Assembly: GCA_965242745.1 (NCBI GenBank)
Contig: CBDETG010000088.1
Coordinates: 1-64,000, forward strand
Reading direction: 5' to 3'
Source: JABAAI01 sp965242745
Lineage (GTDB): Bacteria; Spirochaetota; Leptospiria; Leptospirales; Leptonemataceae
DNA length: 64,000 nucleotides
How positions within the stretch are numbered: the first letter of the stretch is position 1; each line of letters starts with the position of its first letter. Position numbers and translations under genes: made by a program. Positions 27,332 through 36,542 of the stretch are shown here, in pieces. Below the pieces are notes generated by a model. It saw nothing but the letters and a program-made list of their open reading frames with translations. It had not been told where the DNA came from and did no database searches.

Positions 27332-28570
27332 ATGAATATCACTTCCCCCAGCGCAGAGCAGCTCCAATTTCGCTTTCCCGCCTCTCTCAGACGTCTTTCT
27401 CTCGCCTTGATTCTGGCCGGCCTTGCCTTGGCCGCCCTGCAGTTTGTTTTTCCTTGGCATCCTCCAAAGATAGAGCACAGCGCTGGAGCTGCTCATCATT
27501 GGAATCCGCGCTTTTTTTATTCTGTACACTTGGCTTTGCTTGTGGCGCTGCCCTTAGCGCTTGGGGGCATATATTTCAGCGCTGTCCATCATGTAAGCGG
27601 GGCTGTATGGAGTACGGCTATACGCCGCCTGGCAGAGCAGTTTTTTTGGTATCTGCCCCTAATCTTGCTGCTCTTTATGGTGATTGTTCTGGGCGCAAAA
27701 GACGTCTTTCATCATTGGCTGCTTCCTGAGCCAGACGACCATCTTATCGCATGGAAGGCTCCCTGGCTGGATTTCCCCTTTTTTGTTATTCGTAATATCC
27801 TTTTTTTTGTATTATCCTTTGTCTTTGCCTGGGCGCTGTGGAGGGGCTCGACACTGCAGGATCAGGATGGCAAAAATTCGCGCAGCCGTAGTCTCGTCCG
27901 TATCTCTTCTGTCTTCCTTGTGTTTTTTGCTCTCAGCTATTCCATGAATTCTTGGGACCTCTCTTTAAGCCTTGAGCCGCACTGGTTTTCTACTCTTTGG
28001 GCTCTGTATATTTTTTCTGGTCTAGCCTTGACCCTTTATGCGGCTTTAATTTTGTGGCTGTGTTATCTCAAAGCCCAAGGCTATTATGGCGATCTCTGCA
28101 ATGAAAACCATCTTCATGATCTTGGGAAGTATCTTTGGGCACATAGTATTTTTTGGGCCTATATGGCGATCAGCCAATACATGCTGATCTGGTATGCTGC
28201 TATCCCAGAGGAAACGAGTTTTTTTAAGACCCGCTTGGAAGGGCCTTGGTTCTACGTCTCTTTTGGCTTGGCGCTTGTGCGTTTTGTATTGCCTTTTCTT
28301 TTGATGCTCAAAAGAGAAACAAAGCGTAACTATAAAAAGATGGCGGTGATAGCCCTCATCGTTCTTGTGGGGCAGGTGTGGGATATGTATTGGATTGCAT
28401 ACCCTGTGCTCGGGGCAGGGCATTTTGTCCCTTTCTCATGGCAGGAAATAGGTCCTTTAGCTTTTGTAATAGGGAGTCATATTTATATTGTCGCATGGGC
28501 TCTGGAAAAACGCTCTTTGGTGCCTCAAAAAGACCCCCGCATAGAGCAATGCCTGCATTTCCATCAGTAA
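27332..28570 (+). CDS. actF: Alternative complex III subunit ActF
   Basis: Integral membrane subunit of about 412 residues with roughly ten hydrophobic helices (NrfD/ActF fold). Family hallmarks are SMNSWDLSLSLEPHWFSTLWALYIFSG, HDLGKYLWAHSIFWAYMAISQYMLIWYAAIPEET and a GQVWDMYWIAYPVL segment. In characterised complexes this subunit sits opposite ActC and may take part in proton movement. Spacing of 21 bases from actE and 32 to the next gene supports one operon. Confidence 0.9.
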   Translation: MNITSPSAEQLQFRFPASLRRLSLALILAGLALAALQFVFPWHPPKIEHSAGAAHHWNPRFFYSVHLALLVALPLALGGIYFSAVHHVSGAVWSTAIRRLAEQFFWYLPLILLLFMVIVLGAKDVFHHWLLPEPDDHLIAWKAPWLDFPFFVIRNILFFVLSFVFAWALWRGSTLQDQDGKNSRSRSLVRISSVFLVFFALSYSMNSWDLSLSLEPHWFSTLWALYIFSGLALTLYAALILWLCYLKAQGYYGDLCNENHLHDLGKYLWAHSIFWAYMAISQYMLIWYAAIPEETSFFKTRLEGPWFYVSFGLALVRFVLPFLLMLKRETKRNYKKMAVIALIVLVGQVWDMYWIAYPVLGAGHFVPFSWQEIGPLAFVIGSHIYIVAWALEKRSLVPQKDPRIEQCLHFHQ

Positions 28571-28602
28571 ACGAAGAATTTGTAAGTAGGAAAGTTGTGA
28601 AA

Positions 28603-29214
28603 ATGGAATTGTTCAATTTAGCATTGCTGAGGGCAGGGGCTCCTGCGCGCAGGCAGGCAAGCGCATACAAAAAAGGGGAGGGCAGTAAGCAGATATGCTT
28701 TGCTTTGTTCCTATGCCTTTGCTCTTCCAGCTTCGCCTGCCAAAAGCATAGACCGGTATATATTGCAGATCGTGAAGCTCTCTTCCAGGGCTCTTTGCTC
28801 TATAACGAGGCCTCCTGCGCTACATGCCACGGCGTGCAATATGACGGAAAAGGACCTGAGGCCCAAAAGCTTGCCAAAGATAAGGGACTTAGCGTCTTGG
28901 ATTTCCGTCGTGAGCTTGCAGCTGATGCGACTCCCATAAATTACTTCAAGGCTATCACAAAAGGCACGGAGGCTTATCCAGAACACGCTTATCAGTCCTA
29001 TACTGACAGGGGGAGATGGGCGCTGGCTCATTTCCTTTTTCGTTTGAGCCTGCCTCCCAGCAAGAAAACAAAGCAAAGGCAGCGCCGGCAGGCCTTAGAG
29101 AAGATGCGTAACCTATTAGAGGCAGTTTATGCCAAGCAGCGCCGCTGGGAAATGGGTTATGTGCCTCTCGAAGAAAGGCCCAAGCCGCCTAAGCTAGAAG
29201 AGCTGCTGCGCTAG
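28603..29214 (+). CDS. Mono-haem c-type cytochrome, probable lipoprotein
   Basis: About 203 residues. An unusually long N-terminal stretch precedes the hydrophobic segment (ICFALFLCLCSSSFAC), whose last cysteine may be a lipobox. The haem site is CATCH in LYNEASCATCHGVQYDGKGPEA. The usual distal-methionine region reads KGTEAYPEHAYQSYTDRGRWALAHFLF with no methionine, so a histidine or other ligand is likely. The C-terminal 50 residues are a charged helix. It lies between actF and the ccoN-like gene and probably links the two modules electrically. Confidence 0.8.
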   Translation: MELFNLALLRAGAPARRQASAYKKGEGSKQICFALFLCLCSSSFACQKHRPVYIADREALFQGSLLYNEASCATCHGVQYDGKGPEAQKLAKDKGLSVLDFRRELAADATPINYFKAITKGTEAYPEHAYQSYTDRGRWALAHFLFRLSLPPSKKTKQRQRRQALEKMRNLLEAVYAKQRRWEMGYVPLEERPKPPKLEELLR

Positions 29215-29229
29215 CGTCATTTGAGTACC

Positions 29230-30756
29230 ATGAAAATACAGGCATGCCTAAATAAGATTTGCTTTGATCTGAAGTCTACGATTCGAATATATATTTATTT
29301 GGCTTTCTTTTGGTTTCTTTTGGGCTGTCTGCTAACAATATGGCAGGAGACTCTTCTTTTTTCTCCCGATTCTCATCTGGGCCTTACTTATGCCCGCCTT
29401 TATCCACTTAGTTCTTTTATTCTGCTCTTTGGCGCCTTCGCTAGCTTTATCTTTGCTTTGACTTATTATGTTCTGGACAAAAAACTTACAATAGATCGCT
29501 CCATGGCTCTGCTTGCCTTTGTTGGAATGAAGCTCCATCAGAGCGCTCTTTTTCTGGGCGCATCATTGTTATTGCTGGGCTATAACAAAGGGCGCATTTT
29601 GGGGGAGCTCCCTTGGTTTTTGGACCCCTTGCTTTTTCTTGCCTTTGCTATCATCCCTTTGATCCTGCTCCTAAGTATGCGCCGTAGCCCAAAAAAACAA
29701 GGCGAAGCCCCTTTGCTGCTAGACCCTGTGCTTGGCTTGCTTCTGATAGCCGGCATGGGCAGCGCATGGAGCTGGCTTTTGGGTAATTTCCAGCTTCCCT
29801 TTGACTTTTTGCATTCTGTACCCCTGCTAAGCGGCCTTGAGGACAGAGCTGTGGAAGCTTTGTATCACAGTGGTCTTTTTTCTTTTCTTATTACAGCCTT
29901 TTTGCTTGCTCTTTTATACTATTTTGTTCCTTTTTATTATCAAACAAAGCTTTACAGCTCTTCCATACATCACTTTGTTATAGCTTCTTTGCTTGCCCTC
30001 ACGCCTTTGGCGGCAGCTTCCAAATTGCTTTATACAGCTGCACCTGATTGGCTGGAAAGTATGGGGATTTTCTGTTCTATAGCGCTTGCCTTTGCCGTAA
30101 TGGCAGGACTGCTCAATGCAATGTATACGATTTCACGCTCAGAGAAAAGCTACCATTCTGATGCCCTCGGCATTATGTTACGTGCGGGCCTTTTCTTTTT
30201 CCTGCTCCATACGCTGCTAAAAGTATTCTGGGCTCCGCGCTTTATGCAGAGCTGGTCTGCTTATACTACTTTTATGCCGGATGATGCTTTTTTCGCTATT
30301 CATTTTTATGCTCTTATGCTGGGCGCCGTTATGGGGCTGATTGCTCTGCAAAAGATCACATCGAAAGCCTTGTCTCCCGCAGCTTTAGGCTTTCTTGCTG
30401 TTTGTTGGATTACGGGGATCATTTTACTCTACCTTGGCAAATTGACTTCCTCTATAGCTCAGTATAACGTAATCAGCGCCTTGGATTCAGAAGGGGGCTT
30501 AGTCTATCCTGATTGGGAGAAAGTTTTTTTTGCTGGAAATCTCTACCCATCTAGTCTGCAGGATGCTGGTCTTTCTATCACAGGGCGCTACTTATTGTCT
30601 TCCTCAGGCATGAGTTATGCGGCATATATTTTGATCACCTTGGGCCTTTTTGCGCTTTGCCTGCACATGCTTTTTGTCAGTCTTTTTGCAAAACAAGGCT
30701 CTTATCAAGAGCCCGACCTAAGCGTTAAGGATACAGAACAAAAGGAGGAGGCCTAA
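29230..30756 (+). CDS. CcoN-like membrane protein lacking catalytic histidines
   Basis: About 508 residues with some twelve hydrophobic helices, alignable to cbb3 oxidase subunit I. Landmarks are TYARLYPLSSFILLF (family RLRPLHT), LITAFLLALLYYFVPF, LLYTAAPDWLESMGIFCSIAL (family HYTALPDW...LGMVFSI) and a GIILLYLGKLT...ALDSEGGLVYPDW tail (family AVNEDGTLTY). The metal ligands are mostly gone: the low-spin haem His is Ser61; the first Cu His is Ser214 (His213 is adjacent); the His-His pair is replaced in AAASKLLY (263-268); and the haem b3 His in GHVH is Ala356. Only His358, the second of that motif, remains. It is unlikely to reduce oxygen. It overlaps the ccoO-like gene (TAATG). Confidence 0.82.
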   Translation: MKIQACLNKICFDLKSTIRIYIYLAFFWFLLGCLLTIWQETLLFSPDSHLGLTYARLYPLSSFILLFGAFASFIFALTYYVLDKKLTIDRSMALLAFVGMKLHQSALFLGASLLLLGYNKGRILGELPWFLDPLLFLAFAIIPLILLLSMRRSPKKQGEAPLLLDPVLGLLLIAGMGSAWSWLLGNFQLPFDFLHSVPLLSGLEDRAVEALYHSGLFSFLITAFLLALLYYFVPFYYQTKLYSSSIHHFVIASLLALTPLAAASKLLYTAAPDWLESMGIFCSIALAFAVMAGLLNAMYTISRSEKSYHSDALGIMLRAGLFFFLLHTLLKVFWAPRFMQSWSAYTTFMPDDAFFAIHFYALMLGAVMGLIALQKITSKALSPAALGFLAVCWITGIILLYLGKLTSSIAQYNVISALDSEGGLVYPDWEKVFFAGNLYPSSLQDAGLSITGRYLLSSSGMSYAAYILITLGLFALCLHMLFVSLFAKQGSYQEPDLSVKDTEQKEEA

Positions 30757-31424
30757 TGAAGCAAGAAGGCATGCTTTTTCTATTTGGCAGCGCTAAAAGA
30801 GCTGCAGCTTCCCTTCTCATATCACAGCTTTTGCTGAGCTACTTTGTACTATCAGCTGTGATGGACTTCCAAGAAGATGGGCATGGGAAGCAGGCGCAGC
30901 TGAGTCCTCCACATCCCCTTGCTTTGAAAGGAGCAGAGGTCTATATGCAGGAGGGCTGCCAGTACTGCCATACCCAAAACCTGCGTCCCTTTGCCTGGGA
31001 AGTCAAAAGATTCGGCGATGAGGAAGAGCTGGGCTATTTCCCCTTATCCGGCCCGATGGAATATTATTTTGAAAGCCCTTCTTTGAGGGGGAGGCGCAGG
31101 ATAGGTCCTGATCTCTCACGAGCAGCAAGTATGTACAATGAAGAGCAGCTGCGGCGCCTCTTAAAAGGCCTCAGGAAACATAAGCTCAAAGATAAGCTGC
31201 ATCAGTATGCTCACCTTTTTTCAGAACCTTTAGATACAAACAAAAGAGGCCTTTCATGGAAAATTCGTCTTATGCTCCAAAATAACATAGCTTTTTCAGA
31301 TAACTATCAGCGCAGCCTCTTAGGAACAGAAAGATACAGCCGTGCAGATGCTCTGATCCATTATCTGCTAAGCCGGGGCAAAAAACAAATGCAGTTTGAG
31401 GGCAAATACTATCGTAAAGAATGA
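30756..31424 (+). CDS. CcoO-like c-type cytochrome
   Basis: A 222-residue, membrane-anchored (helix about 17-37) mono-haem cytochrome homologous to cbb3 subunit II. It has the CcoO-specific GAEVYMQEGCQYCHTQNLRPFAWEVKRFG block with CQYCH, and RRRIGPDLSRAASMYNEEQLRRLL. The region where CcoO normally has the axial methionine (xMPxYPxL) reads KLHQYAHLF, so that Met appears to be absent. The start ATG overlaps the stop of the ccoN-like gene, with a strong aaaggaggag site, indicating translational coupling. Together with the altered ccoN-like partner it may be a non-oxidase complex. Confidence 0.82.
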   Translation: MKQEGMLFLFGSAKRAAASLLISQLLLSYFVLSAVMDFQEDGHGKQAQLSPPHPLALKGAEVYMQEGCQYCHTQNLRPFAWEVKRFGDEEELGYFPLSGPMEYYFESPSLRGRRRIGPDLSRAASMYNEEQLRRLLKGLRKHKLKDKLHQYAHLFSEPLDTNKRGLSWKIRLMLQNNIAFSDNYQRSLLGTERYSRADALIHYLLSRGKKQMQFEGKYYRKE

Positions 31425-31467
31425 AGAGCCTGCAAAGAAAATATAGAGGAGGGAAGCTTCTCGTCTC

Positions 31468-31968
31468 ATGAAAGCGCAGCAAGGAAATGTGCCATCTTGG
31501 CTTTTGTTCTGCTTTTTTGGGAGTCTGCTATGTGGTCTTGTCTATGGCATTTTTTTTCATGCTTTCCTAGAGCATAATGCCCTCCATAGCCTGCGCACAG
31601 ACAGCGGCGCTCTTTATGTGGAGCCTAAGCTTTCTATCATACCGCTCCGTACTAAGGAGGCAGAGCAGGCAGGGCAGGGGCATTATGAAAAGGCCTGCGT
31701 GGCCTGCCATGGCCTTTATGGGCAATACCAGGCCGGCCTTACCGGCCCTGATCTCTTTGATCAAGTTTGGCTGCATCATAGGGATGAAGTAGAAATAGGG
31801 CGCCTCATTATGAAGGGAGTGGACTCTTCTGAGTCTATTACAAAGCAGATTATGCCTGCGCGCGGCGGAGCCATACTGAGCGACCGGGAAGTGTGGGAAA
31901 TTATCTACTATCTTTCGTCCAAAAATCCTTCAGTGAAAAAGAATGCGCAGGCTACGGAAGAAAAATGA
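31468..31968 (+). CDS. CcoP-like mono-haem cytochrome c
   Basis: A 166-residue protein with one N-terminal membrane helix (about 11-30) and a single cytochrome c domain: GQGHYEKACVACHGLYGQYQAGLTGPDL with CVACH, and a distal methionine in ITKQIMPARGG, ending REVWEIIYYLSS. CcoP normally has two haem domains; this has one. As the last gene of the act/cco operon it could be the electron exit or link to a soluble carrier. The class assignment is by context and general similarity. Confidence 0.75.
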   Translation: MKAQQGNVPSWLLFCFFGSLLCGLVYGIFFHAFLEHNALHSLRTDSGALYVEPKLSIIPLRTKEAEQAGQGHYEKACVACHGLYGQYQAGLTGPDLFDQVWLHHRDEVEIGRLIMKGVDSSESITKQIMPARGGAILSDREVWEIIYYLSSKNPSVKKNAQATEEK

Positions 31969-32056
31969 CTTGCTTTGCAATATCTCATGCGGGATCATGC
32001 TTTGGCAATGTAGCTTTTTGCCTTTGCAAAGCTAATATCCGGGAATTTGTAAAAGA

Positions 32057-34693
32057 GTGAAATTACGTAGTTATTTGCGATATGCGCTTATAGAAAGCCG
32101 TAATGCACGCGGCAAGCTGAGCTTTATTCTTTTTTCTATAGCTGTGGGCGTAGCTTCCGTCACGGCTGTGCGCACAATGATTGTTTCTTTGGAAGACGGC
32201 ATTCATAGCCAGGCGCGTACTCTGCTGGGCGCTGATATCGCTGTCTTTTCTCAAAATAAAAGCTTCACTGAGCTAAAAGAGCTGCCTGAATGGATGGAGG
32301 AATTGGAAAGCCAAAGCCTTGCTTCTGTCGATTTTGTAGAATTTTTCTCTATGCTCTATAAGGAGCCGCAGACTGCAAAAACAAAAACGAAGCAAGGCGA
32401 TATGGGAGAGAAAGATGAGGCAAGAACAGCGGGAAGTACGCTTGTGCGGATCAAAGCTATGGATAGCCCTTTCCCCTTTTACGGGGATAGACGAAGTGAT
32501 CCTCCTGGGCAATGGGAAGTCTTTTTTGAAAGTCCCGAAGCATTTGTCATTGTAGACCCGGATATATTATTCAAGCTGAAACTGAAAGTAGGAGACAAGG
32601 TTTTTTTAGGAAAGAAGTCGTTTCGTATCATAGCTACTCTCGTAAAAGAAGATACGAATGCGATCAATGCCGTAGGCCTTGCCCCTCCCATTGTTCTCAA
32701 GAAAAGCCTGCTGGAGGAAACCAAGCTGCTCCAATGGGGCAGCCGTATTAGTTACCGTAAGTTATACAAGATGCCTCCAGACTTTGACGTGGTGGGATGG
32801 CGGGCAGAGCATCTTGCGCAGGCTAGCCAGGCAAATCTTGAAATCCGCAGCTATAAAGAAGTATCTATCAATGTGCAGCGTTTCCTAAAACGCCTTGCTG
32901 ATTTTTTTAGTATCATAAGTTTGATTGTCCTGCTCGTATGCGGGGTCGGGGTCAGCTCTACTCTCAGCGTTTTTATGAAAGAAAAGCGCCAGAACATTGC
33001 AATATATTCCAGTCTAGGCCTGCAAAAACGGGGCGTCTTTGGCATATATCTGCTTTTGGCCTCCATACTTGCGGCAATTGGGAGCCTCATGGGAGTAGGC
33101 GTAGGCATGTTTTTTGCTGCGCTCTTTTCATGGTCAGAGAGCTACCAAGATATTCTTTTGTATCTGCCCTTCGCTTGGGATATCCAATTCTCCTGGCAGG
33201 CTGTCTTCTTTGGCTTAGCATCGGGTTTTTTCAGCGTCCTCTTATGCGCTCTTGCGCCTATTTATGGCTTAAAAGAGATTGCCCCCTTAGAAATACTCAG
33301 GCAGCATGAAAACTCAGAGAGCATAAAAACAGATAAAAAACTCTCAAAGCTCTTTAGGGATTTTCTCCTGTGCTCTTTGGCTTTTGCGCTCTTTTTATGC
33401 TTGGCTTTTATCCAGCTGCGCAGTCTGCAGACAGCTTTTTATTTCTGCTTCTTTGTGGTGGTTTCGTATCTTACTTTGATGTCTTTGGCATGGCTTTTGA
33501 TGCGGCTTGTGCCTTATGTCCTTCCTTATATCCCCAGTTATCTTGTGCGCCAAGGGCTTGCAAATCTTTACCGTCCCAATAACCAAACGACTCTTACGCT
33601 CAGCTCTTTAGGCGCAGGTATTGTACTCTTAAGCAGTATTTTTATAGCAGAAGCTTCTTATCAGCAGGAATTGCACTTTGACGAGGAGAAAAAGCCTAAT
33701 CACTTTGTTATGGACGTGCAGCCTTGGCAACATGAAGATGTGTTGGCAATGCTCAAGAAGCGGGGCGCAAGCTCTATTCGTCTTGATCCTATGCTTACAG
33801 CCCGCATTGCGGCCATCAATGGCAAGACTATAGAGAAAGCAAGCAAAGAGATCAATCCTGTACGCCAAAGCTGGTCTGATCGGCTGAGACAAAGAGAACA
33901 TTTCATAGCCTACCGCACAAAACTTTTGCCTTCAGAGCGCCTTTACAAGGGGCGTTTTTGGGAGGGAGAATTGCAGGAACCGGAGCTTTCTTTGGATAGA
34001 CGATGGGCTGCAGAAATGAATGTAGGGCTGGGGGACCGTATCCTTTTGCATATAGAAAACCTTGCTTTAGAGGCCAAGATCACAAGCCTGCGCCATGTAC
34101 GTTGGCAGTCTATGCAGCCTAACTCCATGCTTTTGTTATCTCCCAACCAGAAGACGGCAGAGGCTCCTTTTATCTACTTCGGAACTTATCATATACAGGG
34201 ACAAAAAGAACGTCTGGAGCTACAGGATGCTTTAGTAAGGAAATATCCCAACTTGAGCTTTGTAAACTTAACAGAGACCTTATCGATCGTAGAAGATATT
34301 ATGGAATCTATCTCTTATGCGATCCGCGCTTTGGCTGGCTTTGCTCTTTTCAACGGCTTTCTTCTGATTATAGGCGGGGTCTTTGCTAAGCGCTATTTAC
34401 GCATCAAGGAAGCGATGCTTCTAAAAACCCTGGGAGCGCGGCAGAAAGATATAGGCGTCATTTTGCTTGCTGAATATGCCTTTCTTGCGGCAGCTGCCTT
34501 TGCCTGCGCATGGCCCTTGACAGAGCTGCTTGCGTATTTTCTCGTAGATAGCTTTCTTGGCACTTTACCTACAATACACTATGGCGCTGTGGGAGTGCTC
34601 TTTCTTTGCATTCTTCTTCTTCATGTCTTCTTGAGTATGCTGGTGAGGAAAGACATCAAACAAAAAGAAGCTATGCACATATTCAGGCTTTGA
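32057..34693 (+). CDS. FtsX-like ABC transporter permease, large
   Basis: An 878-residue membrane protein with the layout of MacB/FtsX permeases with two membrane blocks. A first helix after the start (LSFILFSIAVGVASVTAVRTMIV) is followed by a periplasmic MacB-PCD-like domain (about 40-270), helices at about 285-410 (VLLVCGVGVSSTLSVFMKEK, GSLMGVGVGMFFAALFSW), and a second set with a periplasmic part ending in three helices (KRYLRIKEAMLLKTLGARQKDIG). Such permeases (YbbP class) export or remodel lipophilic substrates with a separate ATPase. No ATPase gene is adjacent. The start is GTG. Confidence 0.8.
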   Translation: MKLRSYLRYALIESRNARGKLSFILFSIAVGVASVTAVRTMIVSLEDGIHSQARTLLGADIAVFSQNKSFTELKELPEWMEELESQSLASVDFVEFFSMLYKEPQTAKTKTKQGDMGEKDEARTAGSTLVRIKAMDSPFPFYGDRRSDPPGQWEVFFESPEAFVIVDPDILFKLKLKVGDKVFLGKKSFRIIATLVKEDTNAINAVGLAPPIVLKKSLLEETKLLQWGSRISYRKLYKMPPDFDVVGWRAEHLAQASQANLEIRSYKEVSINVQRFLKRLADFFSIISLIVLLVCGVGVSSTLSVFMKEKRQNIAIYSSLGLQKRGVFGIYLLLASILAAIGSLMGVGVGMFFAALFSWSESYQDILLYLPFAWDIQFSWQAVFFGLASGFFSVLLCALAPIYGLKEIAPLEILRQHENSESIKTDKKLSKLFRDFLLCSLAFALFLCLAFIQLRSLQTAFYFCFFVVVSYLTLMSLAWLLMRLVPYVLPYIPSYLVRQGLANLYRPNNQTTLTLSSLGAGIVLLSSIFIAEASYQQELHFDEEKKPNHFVMDVQPWQHEDVLAMLKKRGASSIRLDPMLTARIAAINGKTIEKASKEINPVRQSWSDRLRQREHFIAYRTKLLPSERLYKGRFWEGELQEPELSLDRRWAAEMNVGLGDRILLHIENLALEAKITSLRHVRWQSMQPNSMLLLSPNQKTAEAPFIYFGTYHIQGQKERLELQDALVRKYPNLSFVNLTETLSIVEDIMESISYAIRALAGFALFNGFLLIIGGVFAKRYLRIKEAMLLKTLGARQKDIGVILLAEYAFLAAAAFACAWPLTELLAYFLVDSFLGTLPTIHYGAVGVLFLCILLLHVFLSMLVRKDIKQKEAMHIFRL

Positions 34694-34767
34694 TTGCAGC
34701 AAAGAAAGAATGCCCATACCTGAGTATTGGCAGGGCCAGCCAAGTAGTTCCATTTTCTGCGCTGCTC

Positions 34768-35610
34768 TTAGAAGAAGCTGTGTTCCTTGCCGGGGAATGA
34801 GCCCTTTTTTACGTCTTGGTCATAGGCGTCCATCGCTGCAATGATCTGCTCCCCAAGCCTGGCATAAGGACGCGCATGCTTAGGGCAAAAACCGGGCGTC
34901 AATCCTAGTAGATCATGGTAGACTAAGACTTGCCCGGTAGTATGGGGACCTGCGCCTATACCTATAGTGGGGATTTGCAGCTTTGCATCAATGTCTTCGG
35001 CTAAAGCAGATATGATCAGCTCCAGAACGATTGCAAATACGCCCTTTGCTTCAAGAAGGAGGGCATCCTGGAAAATTTTCTCTGCCGCCTGCTTTTCTCT
35101 GCCTTGTACTTTGTAGCCGGCATAATTACGATAACTTTGCGGAGTAAAGCCTATGTGGCCCATTACAGGTATCCCATATTGGCTGAGGCTTTCTATAGCT
35201 TGCAGGAGCTCTGGCTGCGCGCCTTCAAATTTGACAGCGTCTACCTTTCCTTCTTTGACAAGCCGCATGGCATTTCTTATGGCATCTTCTGTGCTTGCTT
35301 GGTAAGACGCAAATGGCATATCACCAATGATAAAGAGCTTTGGAGCGCCGCGGCGTACTAAGGAACAATGATAGATCATTTCTTCAAGGCTCACGTCCAA
35401 GGTAGAGCTATGCCCCTGTACAGTCATGCCTAAGGAATCTCCTACCAAGACGGCATCAATAGAGCTCTTTGCAAGCAGACGGGCGGAAGAAGCGTCGTAA
35501 GCGCTAAGAATACTGATTTTTTCCTGCGCCTGCTTGCGCCTAAGCCAATGTTCGGGATAGACTAATGCTTTTTCTTGCATAGGCAATACTTCTTTATACT
35601 TATGGCTCAT
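34768..35610 (-). CDS. panB: 3-methyl-2-oxobutanoate hydroxymethyltransferase
   Basis: First step of pantothenate synthesis, adding a hydroxymethyl group from methylene-THF to ketoisovalerate. The 280-residue protein has ISILSAYDASSARLLAKS, VLVGDSLGMTVQGHSSTLDV (the DSLGM magnesium site), GDMPFASYQ, VKFEGAQPE, VMGHIGFTPQ, IPTIGIGAGPHTTGQVLV and HARPYARL, all canonical. It is convergent with the FtsX-like permease. The CoA pathway continues at coaX (59750). Confidence 0.96.
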   Translation of the reverse strand: MSHKYKEVLPMQEKALVYPEHWLRRKQAQEKISILSAYDASSARLLAKSSIDAVLVGDSLGMTVQGHSSTLDVSLEEMIYHCSLVRRGAPKLFIIGDMPFASYQASTEDAIRNAMRLVKEGKVDAVKFEGAQPELLQAIESLSQYGIPVMGHIGFTPQSYRNYAGYKVQGREKQAAEKIFQDALLLEAKGVFAIVLELIISALAEDIDAKLQIPTIGIGAGPHTTGQVLVYHDLLGLTPGFCPKHARPYARLGEQIIAAMDAYDQDVKKGSFPGKEHSFF

Positions 35611-35957
35611 GGTACTCTACTCATATATTTGATTTCATTTGTCAAGGCTATTCACAGGCGCTATTTTAAGCAGAAATGATTTGTCTTAGGAAAAGGCGCA
35701 AGGCCGCATATGCTTGAAGGCTGATGGACCTTTTTAGCTGGACTTGTGATGCAAGCAGATGGAATAGGTCTATAAGCCCCGCTTGCTTATCTCCAATGTT
35801 ATATTGGCGCAAGATATGCGCAAGATGCTTTGCGCCTGCTTTTTCCATAGCAGAGCGCCCAGGCGCAGGCAGGCTGGAGGCCTTGTACAAAAAAGTCTGG
35901 AATCGTCCCTGAAGACCAGGGCAGCAAAAGCCTCCGATAGTAAGGAAGGAGAAAAGC
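35611..35957. other. Intergenic region, panB to TRAP genes
   Basis: About 350 bases. A minus-strand frame (35666-36064) is open but overlaps the well-supported DctQ gene and lacks recognisable features, so I do not call it. A good aaggag site lies before the dctQ start. No DctP binding-protein remnant is seen. Confidence 0.4.
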
Positions 35958-36515
35958 ATGGTTATTTTGCTCAAGATGATCAATATGATTGATTGGGTGA
36001 ATGCAAAAACCGCCAGATCACTTTCTTGGCTGCTGCTCTTTATGGGCCTTGCAAACTTTGGCATAGCCTGCCTGCGTTACAGTCTGGATTTAGGATGGGT
36101 CTGGACAAAGGACCTTGTCATATACATGCACAGCCTGCTTTTTATGCTGAGCATGGCATACACGCTGCAGGAAGATGCGCACGTGCGCATAGACATCTTT
36201 TACAGGGCTCTCAGCGCAAAAAAGCAGGCTATGGTTAACTTCTTCGGTTTCTTTTTTTTGCTGCTGCCTTTTTGTCTGCTTATGATATTCACTTCCTGGC
36301 CCTATGTCTGGAATTCTTGGTCTATCTGGGAGGATTCTCCCCAAACTGGCGGTTTGCCGGGTCTTTTTTTGATTAAGACATCTTTGCTGCTTATGCCTCT
36401 TTTGCTTTTGCTGCAGGGTTTTTCTCTCGCTACGCATTCCTTTTTAACGTTATTTGCAAGAGCTATTACATCCCCCTCACAAAAAAGCCCGCAAAAAAAG
36501 CCGCAGCAGGGATAG
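35958..36515 (+). CDS. dctQ: TRAP transporter small permease (DctQ family)
   Basis: A 185-residue, four-helix membrane protein: helices at about 20-40, 55-75, 90-112 and 135-160. The family pattern is in GWVWTKDLVIYMHSLLFMLSMAYTLQEDAHVRIDIFY and WEDSPQTGGLPGLFLIKTSLLLMPLLL. It forms the small membrane subunit of a tripartite ATP-independent transporter for carboxylates or similar anions. It precedes dctM by 27 bases. No periplasmic binding protein (dctP) is next to the pair. Confidence 0.88.
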   Translation: MVILLKMINMIDWVNAKTARSLSWLLLFMGLANFGIACLRYSLDLGWVWTKDLVIYMHSLLFMLSMAYTLQEDAHVRIDIFYRALSAKKQAMVNFFGFFFLLLPFCLLMIFTSWPYVWNSWSIWEDSPQTGGLPGLFLIKTSLLLMPLLLLLQGFSLATHSFLTLFARAITSPSQKSPQKKPQQG

Positions 36516-36542
36516 AGCGCTGTACCTGCGCAGGATGGAAGA

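Noticed and set aside
29230..30756. Functional cbb3 oxidase catalytic subunit
   Set aside because: Five of six canonical metal-ligand histidines appear to be absent in the motif positions.
35666..36064. Minus-strand ORF upstream of dctQ
   Set aside because: Overlaps a well-supported gene and shows no recognisable features.
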